A DNA stretch of 10,945 bases from CAZUVQ01 sp964623915 (GTDB lineage Bacteria > Bacillota > Clostridia > UMGS1883 > UMGS1540). Made by a program: the position numbers and the translations under genes. The DNA lies in assembly GCA_964623915.1 (NCBI GenBank), contig CAZUVQ010000061.1:1-10945 (forward strand), in the 5' to 3' direction. A model generated the notes under the pieces. It was not told where the DNA came from. It saw only the letters and a program-made list of their open reading frames with translations, and made no database searches. Shown here in pieces: positions 5,799-10,945 of the stretch (within the stretch, counting starts at the first letter, position 1; every line of letters begins with the position of its first letter).

Positions 5799-6392
5799 AT
5801 GTTTTATTATTTAAAAGGCAACATTTCATTTAAAGGTGAAAAATTTGTATCTATTGATGTAAATGGAGTAGGCTATAAGGTTTATACCTCAACCAGTGCA
5901 ATTTCAAAATACAAAGCAGGGGAGGAGACCACTCTTTTTACTTATGTTCACATAAGAGAAGATATATTTGATATTTACGGATTCCCTACGAAAGAAGAGT
6001 TGTCTTTTTTTGAACTACTCATATCTGTTTCAGGTGTTGGCCCGAAAGCTGCACTTTCGGTTTTATCGTCCCTTAGTCCAACCGATATTATTACTGCAGT
6101 AGTAACAAATGATGTAAAATTGATTACAAGGTCACAGGGGGTAGGCACTAAGCTTGCTCAGAGAATTATTCTGGAGCTGAAAGGGAAAATTCCCGATGCT
6201 GATGTAGTGTCTGGCATAAAAGGAGAAGGGGGATATTCAGATTTTCTGTCAATTGACAGCTCCAACGAGGCTGTGAACGCTTTGATTTCACTAGGCTATT
6301 CATCGCAGGAAGCAAGGCGCGCCGTTGCAGCAGTTGAAAATGCTTCTACAGTTGAAGAAACAATAAAAGAAGCGCTGAAAAGGATGATGTGA
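5799..6392 (+). CDS. ruvA: Holliday junction DNA-binding subunit RuvA
   Basis: Tetrameric protein that holds the open Holliday junction and loads the RuvB motor. It has 197 residues, the normal length. Domains visible are an N-terminal OB-fold (about 1-62, starting MFYYLKGNI and containing VNGVGYKVY), two helix-hairpin-helix DNA-binding motifs (GVGPK at 79-83 and GVGTK at 114-118, the latter leading into AQRIILELKGK), a flexible acidic/glycine linker (about 131-150) and the C-terminal RuvB-binding helical domain with LGYSSQEARRAV. The ATG directly follows the ruvC stop, with GGAGG inside the end of ruvC, which indicates translational coupling. Confidence 0.95.
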   Translation: MFYYLKGNISFKGEKFVSIDVNGVGYKVYTSTSAISKYKAGEETTLFTYVHIREDIFDIYGFPTKEELSFFELLISVSGVGPKAALSVLSSLSPTDIITAVVTNDVKLITRSQGVGTKLAQRIILELKGKIPDADVVSGIKGEGGYSDFLSIDSSNEAVNALISLGYSSQEARRAVAAVENASTVEETIKEALKRMM

Positions 6393-6394
6393 CA

Positions 6395-7423
6395 ATGGAT
6401 TATGAAGATAGATTAATTACAAGCATGGAATTGACCGGTGACAATGACATAGAAGCCGTTATCCGCCCCAGAAGCATGGATGAGTATATCGGGCAGAAAA
6501 AGCTTAAGGAAAACCTCTCTATTTTTATTACAGCCGCAAAACAGAGGAGAGAGCAGCTTGACCACTGCCTTTTATATGGTCCTCCAGGTCTTGGCAAAAC
6601 CACAATGGCAGGGATAATAGCAAATGAAATGGGTGTAACCCTTCGCATAACAAGCGGCCCTTCAATTGAAAAACCAGGTGACCTTGCGGCTATCTTAACA
6701 AATCTGTCGCCCTACGATGTTTTGTTTATTGATGAAATCCACAGGCTTGGCAAAACGGTTGAAGAAATTTTATACCCTGCTATGGAGGATTTCGCCCTTG
6801 ATATAATATTAGGAAAAGGACCAAGTGCAAGGTCTATTCGGATAGATGTCCCTCCATTTACACTTGTGGGAGCAACAACAAGGGCCGGCCTTTTATCAAG
6901 CCCGCTTCGTGACAGGTTCGGTATAATATCAAGGCTTGAGCTATATTCTGATGAAGAACTGGCGGAAATTGTTAGAAGAAGTGCAAAAATATTAAAAATT
7001 GAGCTGTCTGATGACGGTGCGCGTGAAATAGCCTCAAGGTCAAGAGGGACGCCGAGGATTGCAAACCGGCTTCTGAAACGTCTTCGTGATTATGCAGAGG
7101 TAAAAGCTGATGGTGTTATTACTGCAGAGGTTGCAGATATGGCTTTGTCAATGCTTGAAATTGATAAAATTGGCCTTGATAATGTTGACAGAAGGATGAT
7201 AATGAGCATAATCAATAATTTTGACGGTGGTCCCGTTGGGCTTGATACACTTGCAGCTACTATAGGTGAGGACATATCAACCATTGAAGATGTTTATGAG
7301 CCATATCTTATGCAAATAGGCTTTCTCAACAGAACGCCAAGGGGGAGAGTGCTTACATCAACATGCTATAAACACTTCGGCTTTGATAAAAAGGTTTCCG
7401 AACAACAGAGTTTTACTGAATAA
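6395..7423 (+). CDS. ruvB: Holliday junction branch-migration ATPase RuvB
   Basis: Hexameric AAA+ motor that drives branch migration with RuvA. From the ATG at 6395 it has 342 residues, the typical length. Motifs seen are RPRSMDEYIGQ, Walker A GPPGLGKT (62-69), Walker B LFIDEIH (D113, E114), sensor 1 GATTRAG (159-165), the arginine finger in SPLRDRFG (R172), sensor 2 RGTPRIANRLLKR, and the C-terminal winged-helix domain with GPVGLDTLAATIGED and RTPRGR. A GTG at 6389 overlapping the ruvA stop is in frame, but the AAGGA at 6380-6384 suits the ATG spacing better. Third gene of ruvCAB; no clear terminator follows. Confidence 0.95.
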   Translation: MDYEDRLITSMELTGDNDIEAVIRPRSMDEYIGQKKLKENLSIFITAAKQRREQLDHCLLYGPPGLGKTTMAGIIANEMGVTLRITSGPSIEKPGDLAAILTNLSPYDVLFIDEIHRLGKTVEEILYPAMEDFALDIILGKGPSARSIRIDVPPFTLVGATTRAGLLSSPLRDRFGIISRLELYSDEELAEIVRRSAKILKIELSDDGAREIASRSRGTPRIANRLLKRLRDYAEVKADGVITAEVADMALSMLEIDKIGLDNVDRRMIMSIINNFDGGPVGLDTLAATIGEDISTIEDVYEPYLMQIGFLNRTPRGRVLTSTCYKHFGFDKKVSEQQSFTE

Positions 7424-7517
7424 TATTACAAAAAGGTTAAGATAAAGTTAATACCCTGTTATTTTGAAGGTTTTAAAGTATTTTTGTCGAACTTCCAATA
7501 ACTAAGGGGGTTTTATT

Positions 7518-9008
7518 ATGTACAAACGCTTCCTGATTTTTACTCTGGTGGCAATTTTATTATTAAGCATTTCAATTCCTGTAAATGCGGCTAAATATTA
7601 CTATGATGAATATTGGAGAACACATGACGAAAATGTTACTCTATATGTAAACGGTTCAAAAATTGAATGTGATGTTCCTCCTGTTATTGTTGACGGAAGA
7701 ACACTTGTTCCTGTGCGTGCTTTTTTTGAACAACTGGGTGCAAAGGTTGCCTTTAATGAGAGGCAGAAAAAAGTCACCATAACAAATGATGAATATAATG
7801 TTCTTATCACTATTGACAGCAGTGAGGTATATGTCAATGGGAAAAAGGAGACTCTTGATGTTCCCGCAAAAATCATTGTAGACGAAGATGGAAACGGAAG
7901 AACTATGATACCGGTTCGTTTTATTTCAACAAAAATGGGTTATAATGTTTTATGGAACCAGGAAACATTAACTGTAAGCATTAGTAATTCCACAGCTGCT
8001 AATATTTTAGAAATTAAAACCGATAAAAACCAAAGCGGAGACGATGTTATTCTGATTTCCCTTTCGGATATAAAAACACCCAAATTAATGATGCTGTCGT
8101 CGCCTTCAAGGCTTGTTATAGATTTTGACGAAACTGTTATACCAGATAATAAATATTCACTTGATACAAAGGGAAAATGCTTTTCAAATATCAGGTATTC
8201 AAACCACGAGGGTTATGCACGTGTTGTTTTAGACCTTTCGAGGGAATGTACTTACAAAACAGAATCAAACAATGAAGTTTTTAAGGTTTATCTAAAACCT
8301 TCAAATGAAGAAGAAATTACCGATGAAGAAACAACCGTTGACATAATTAGCGATAACAATAAGAATGCCGATGAGAATGAAGACGATAGTATGAAGCCTT
8401 CGCCTGATGGTGGCACAGGGCTTGTTGTTATAGATGCAGGTCATGGTGGAAGCGATCCGGGCGCAATAGGATATGATAATGGTGTGGCGGATGTATATGA
8501 AAGCAACGTAAACATTGATATTGCAATGAAATTATATCATCTTCTTAACACACAGGGGGTCAATGTCGCCCTTACAAGGTCATCAGATGTTTATTTATAC
8601 TTAAAAGACAGGGCAAAATATGCAAACAGTTTAGACGCTTCGCTATTTATTTGTATTCACAACAATGCTGCTACAATTGACACAGCGCATGGGACTATGA
8701 CTTATTATTATAACAGTGGGGAAGATACCTCTGTTGAAGATGCATATGGGATTTCGAGCAAAAAGCTTGCTCAAATAATACAGAAAAAAATGATAGAACA
8801 CGGTGGTAGATTTGATAGAGGTACTGCGGACGGCTCACGCTTTGTAGTTTTAAACAGCACAAAAATGCCTGCCGTTTTAGTTGAATGTGCTTTTTTGTCA
8901 AACGATGAAGAGAGAGAAATATTAAAAACAGATTCATTCAGACAGAAAATGGCGCAAGCTATTGCTGAAGGTGTTATCAATGCACTTGAAATTATGGGAA
9001 AAAGATAA
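7518..9008 (+). CDS. Secreted N-acetylmuramoyl-L-alanine amidase with stalk and AMIN domains
   Basis: Cleaves the amide bond between MurNAc and the peptide stem, outside the membrane. The 496 residues show a signal peptide (K3-R4, hydrophobic core 5-20, likely cut after A24 or A25), a copper-amine-oxidase-N-like domain (about 38-158, with the paired phrases GRTLVPVRAFFEQLGAKV and GRTMIPVRFISTKMGYNV), an AMIN domain (about 162-260) that in relatives binds the cell wall, an acidic Asn/Glu/Asp linker (about 261-297), and a C-terminal Amidase_3 domain. The zinc ligands H309 (DAGHGG), E328 (YESN) and H381 (IHNN) and the catalytic E456 (LVECAF) are all present, so it should be active. The start has a strong AAGGGGG. 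Whether it is used for cell separation, sporulation or germination cannot be told from sequence. No clear promoter was recognised in 7424-7517. Confidence 0.9.
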   Translation: MYKRFLIFTLVAILLLSISIPVNAAKYYYDEYWRTHDENVTLYVNGSKIECDVPPVIVDGRTLVPVRAFFEQLGAKVAFNERQKKVTITNDEYNVLITIDSSEVYVNGKKETLDVPAKIIVDEDGNGRTMIPVRFISTKMGYNVLWNQETLTVSISNSTAANILEIKTDKNQSGDDVILISLSDIKTPKLMMLSSPSRLVIDFDETVIPDNKYSLDTKGKCFSNIRYSNHEGYARVVLDLSRECTYKTESNNEVFKVYLKPSNEEEITDEETTVDIISDNNKNADENEDDSMKPSPDGGTGLVVIDAGHGGSDPGAIGYDNGVADVYESNVNIDIAMKLYHLLNTQGVNVALTRSSDVYLYLKDRAKYANSLDASLFICIHNNAATIDTAHGTMTYYYNSGEDTSVEDAYGISSKKLAQIIQKKMIEHGGRFDRGTADGSRFVVLNSTKMPAVLVECAFLSNDEEREILKTDSFRQKMAQAIAEGVINALEIMGKR

Positions 9009-9063
9009 AAATTTATATGTTGTGTGGGGTATACTGCCCAAACATGCTATTAAAATTTATTGG

Positions 9064-9095
9064 CAATTAGACAAAATAAAAGTTTTGTCTAATTG
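9064..9095. repeat. 13-bp perfect inverted repeat in the leader of the xer recombinase gene
   Basis: CAATTAGACAAAA (9064-9076) and TTTTGTCTAATTG (9083-9095) pair perfectly around a six-base loop. No T-tract follows; instead the purine-rich ribosome binding region begins at once. It could be an RNA hairpin limiting initiation, an mRNA-end stabiliser for the upstream amidase transcript, or a DNA operator. Confidence 0.75.
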
Positions 9096-9110
9096 GAGAG
9101 AGGGGTGAGT

Positions 9111-10092
9111 ATGGTGCAATACAGCGATTGTCCTCCTGCTTTAAAGGATTTCCTTGTTTATATGCAGGTTATTCTCGGAAAAAGCGAAGCTACGGTACAT
9201 GAATACTATCTTGATTTAAGAACCTTTCTGCGTTATCTGAAATGTTCACAAGGACGTGCTGACCTTGTGAAAATTTCCTCTGTTACAATATCCGATATAA
9301 CTCCCGAAGATTTACAGACAGTGAATCTGAGCTTTATTTATGAATACATGTATTATATTACGACCGTCAGAAAAAACGCCGGAAACTCCCGTGCCAGAAA
9401 AGCCTCGTCAATTAAATCCTTTTTTAAGTACCTAACAACTAAATCAGGCATACTAAAGGATAATCCGGCAAAGGATCTTGACGCTCCTAAAATACCCGAT
9501 TTACTTCCAAAGTATTTAACGCTTGATGAAAGCGTTAAGCTTTTAAATAGTATTGAGAGTCAATTTTTTGAAAGGGATTATTTAATTATAACACTTTTTT
9601 TAAATTGTGGGTTAAGGCTTTCTGAATTGGTTTCAATTAATCTGTCCAATATTCAGGACAGTTCTTTTACCGTTATAGGAAAAGGTAATCGAGAACGAAC
9701 AATATATTTGAATGAGGCTTGCAGTGATGCACTGATGAAATATCTTGCCGTAAGGCCGCATGACGGTGTGATTGACAGAGATGCACTCTTTTTAAGCAAA
9801 AGAAAAACAAGAATAAGCACCAAAATGGTTCAGGTAATTGTGAAAAAATCATTACAGAATGCAGGGCTTGATACAACAAAATATTCAACGCATAAACTAA
9901 GGCATACTGCTGCAACGCTTATGTATAAACATGGAAATNNNNNNNNNNAATGTTGATGTGAGAGCATTGCAGGAAATCCTTGGTCACAGACAGCTTTCTA
10001 CCACTCAAATTTATACTCATGTTGATAATTCACAGCTTCGTGATGCAATTAACAAAAATCCATTATCAAAAATCAAAAAAGAGGATAAATAA
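9111..10092 (+). CDS. XerC/XerD-like tyrosine recombinase (split by a 10-N gap)
   Basis: Site-specific recombinase of the Xer type, which resolves chromosome dimers at dif. It has an N-terminal SAM-like core-binding domain (about 10-125) and a catalytic domain. Catalytic residues visible are R169 (CGLRLSE), K191 (GKGNRER), H261 and R264 (HKLRH), then past the gap the H of LGHRQ and the nucleophile Y of TTQIYTH (codon 10012-10014). Ten Ns at 9939-9948 shift the apparent frame, but the left flank ends GGAAAT and the right flank starts AATGTTGAT. Joining on the shared AAT gives HGNVDVRALQEILGH, the family's continuous motif, and an intact protein of about 322 residues. ATG 9111 is preceded by AGGGG at 9101-9105; in-frame TTG (9093) and GTG (9105) are less likely. 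Length and lack of accessory genes favour a housekeeping Xer over a mobile-element integrase. Confidence 0.88.
9939..9948. other. Ten-N contig-joining placeholder inside the xer gene
   Basis: Exactly ten Ns break the reading frame. Both flanks carry AAT, and removing the Ns and one AAT restores a perfect family motif, so the true gap length is probably minus 3 rather than 10. Confidence 0.85.
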
Positions 10093-10128
10093 TGCCTACT
10101 GAACAATTTGAATTGTTCTGTAGGCATT
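10091..10128 (+). terminator. Long hairpin overlapping the xer stop codon
   Basis: AATGCCTAC plus GAACAA (10091-10106, with one T) pairs with TTGTTC plus GTAGGCATT (10113-10128, with one T), giving 15 pairs and a single T-T mismatch around a six-base loop. The stem starts within the TAA stop. No T-run follows immediately, although T-rich DNA appears about 25 bases later, so it may be a weak terminator or a 3' stabiliser that isolates the SRP RNA gene. Confidence 0.6.
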
Positions 10129-10191
10129 AAATAAGCATCCTCCCCCCTATTTATTTTTTTAAAAAAACCACATTTAAAAGGCATTTTTATC

Positions 10192-10220
10192 TTGATTTTT
10201 TTAGAGAAATAGTGTATACT
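10192..10220 (+). promoter_or_regulatory. Promoter of the SRP RNA gene
   Basis: TTGATT (10192-10197) and TATACT (10215-10220) have a 17-base spacer, with A/T-rich DNA upstream that could act as an UP element. The predicted start, about 10227, coincides with the first base of the terminal helix of the RNA. Confidence 0.8.
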
Positions 10221-10226
10221 AATAGG

Positions 10227-10496
10227 AGTCGTACTAGTCGGGGAGTTAGCGGTGCCCTGTACCTGCAATCCGCTATAGCAGGGGCGAATTCCTTTCTGAG
10301 GGTTATTCTTGTATTGTAGGACTTTGTAAGCGGTGATGACGGTCGGGTCTCACGCAACATGAACCCGTGAACCTCGTCAGGTGGGGAACCAAGCAGCGAT
10401 AAGCGGTAACTCGTGTGTGCCGTGGGGTCACTCGGCAATAGCTGGCTGCAAAATACCGCGTATAAGGATAATTCAAAGAAAGGTGTACGGCTTTTT
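10227..10496 (+). ncRNA. ffs: Signal recognition particle RNA, large Gram-positive type (scRNA)
   Basis: RNA scaffold of the signal recognition particle that binds Ffh for co-translational targeting. At about 270 nt it matches the long Bacillus/Clostridium form with an Alu domain rather than the short 4.5S type. The Alu-domain stretch is recognisable near 10245-10295 (GGTGCCCTGTACC, then GCAATCCGCTATAGCAGG). The Ffh-binding helix 8 is at 10376-10397: GTCAGG, a UGG/CCA-closed GGAA tetraloop (10385-10388), then AGCAGC. The ends pair: GTCGTAC (10228-10234) with GTACGGC (10485-10491), followed by five Ts as terminator. It lies directly upstream of dnaX, the usual order in many Firmicutes. Exact ends are estimated. 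Open frames across this stretch are spurious. Confidence 0.93.
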
Positions 10497-10529
10497 AATA
10501 TTGGCAAAATTTTCTTGCAAGGAGAAAAA

Positions 10530-10945
10530 ATGGCATATACAGCTTTATACCGTGTTTGGAGGCCTCTCTCTTTTGATGATGTTGTAGGTCAGAATAACAC
10601 TATTATTACTTTAAAAAACGAAATTAAGCTTGGCAGAGTAGGTCACGCTTATTTGTTTTGCGGTTCAAGGGGTACAGGCAAAACATCAACTGCAAGAATT
10701 TTATCAAGAGCCATTAACTGTCTTAATCCGCAGGACGGTAATCCCTGCAACGAGTGTGAAAACTGTGTCGGCATTTTAAACGGCACTATCCTTGATATAA
10801 CTGAAATCGATGCAGCAAGCAACAACGGTGTTGATAATATACGTACGCTACGTGATGAAGCAAGATTTTCGGGAACTGCATTAAAACACAGGGTTTATAT
10901 TATAGATGAAGTACATATGCTTTCAACATCCGCATTCAATGCTTT
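10530..10945 (+). CDS. dnaX: DNA polymerase III subunit gamma/tau, N-terminal part
   Basis: Clamp-loader ATPase subunit of the replicative polymerase. The first 138 residues are present and the frame is open at the right edge. The N-terminus MAYTALYRVWRPLSFDDVVGQ is typical. Walker A GSRGTGKT spans 45-52; the zinc module cysteines are C64, C73, C76 and C79; the Walker B segment VYIIDEVHML has D126 and E127. Spacing of all three elements matches the family. AAGGAG (10519-10524) lies 5 bases before the ATG. It is placed 33 bases after the SRP RNA T-run, so it needs read-through or its own weak promoter. The remainder (tau part, and any yaaK/recR after it) lies outside the window. Confidence 0.95.
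   Translation, partial: MAYTALYRVWRPLSFDDVVGQNNTIITLKNEIKLGRVGHAYLFCGSRGTGKTSTARILSRAINCLNPQDGNPCNECENCVGILNGTILDITEIDAASNNGVDNIRTLRDEARFSGTALKHRVYIIDEVHMLSTSAFNA

Noticed and set aside
9939..9956. True C-terminal truncation of the Xer recombinase
   Set aside because: The stop arises only because ten placeholder Ns shift the frame; both halves of the catalytic domain are intact and join on a shared AAT.
10150..10170. Palindrome of seven Ts and seven As upstream of the SRP RNA promoter
   Set aside because: It is a homopolymer run in AT-rich DNA; it may help promoter strength or weakly assist termination but does not stand out.
10187..10507. Long open frames on both strands across the region upstream of dnaX
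   Set aside because: They overlap the SRP RNA, have no ribosome binding sites and encode no recognisable protein.
1..10945. CRISPR array, tRNA, insertion sequence or toxin-antitoxin pair
   Set aside because: No regularly spaced repeats, cloverleaf, transposase or paired small ORFs of that type were seen on either strand; the XRE gene's partner is a SLOG protein, not a recognised toxin.

Overview
The window looks like an AT-rich chromosomal segment from a low-GC Gram-positive bacterium, most likely of class Clostridia. The evidence is the purine-rich ribosome binding sites, near-consensus sigma-A promoters, a large Gram-positive-type SRP RNA directly upstream of dnaX, and a secreted amidase with a copper-amine-oxidase-N stalk domain. 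It is draft sequence: one N run lies in ruvC (5359-5442) and a 10-N placeholder lies in a xer recombinase gene (9939-9948).

Layout. (1) Positions 1-690 look accessory. A divergent pair, a partial SLOG-family gene (minus strand) and a small XRE-type repressor gene (plus strand), shares a control region with three copies of an ACTC-4-GAGT dyad. Between the repressor gene and the guaA terminator lie an 18-bp perfect palindrome, a 14-bp dyad and an 11-bp tandem repeat. The 3' end of guaA is a known insertion hotspot for integrative elements, so this side may be the edge of an island, although no second att copy or integrase is visible here. (2) guaA (minus) encodes GMP synthase with a normal ATP-pyrophosphatase half but several unusual residues in the glutaminase half. 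(3) A short DUF1858-type CxxC gene (plus) has a perfect consensus promoter. It converges on argH and shares a 15-bp-stem terminator with it. (4) argG-argH (minus) is the arginine operon. ArgG lacks about 33-38 residues just after its ATP-binding SGGLDTS loop, as an in-frame deletion. (5) ruvC-ruvA-ruvB (plus) is the Holliday-junction operon. (6) A secreted N-acetylmuramoyl-L-alanine amidase follows, then a XerC/D-like tyrosine recombinase flanked by two strong hairpins. (7) The SRP RNA gene (ffs/scr) with its own promoter, then the 5' end of dnaX.

How the genes relate. The rightward genes from ruvC to dnaX are housekeeping functions: recombination repair, probably chromosome dimer resolution, cell-wall cleavage, protein targeting and replication. 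The leftward argG-argH pair carries out the last two steps of arginine synthesis. argG and ruvC appear to use promoters laid over the same DNA on opposite strands. The points most worth a second look are the argG deletion, the repressor-SLOG module beside guaA, the divergent GuaA glutaminase domain, and the unexplained palindromes around the repressor and xer genes. I see no CRISPR array, IS element, tRNA or riboswitch.
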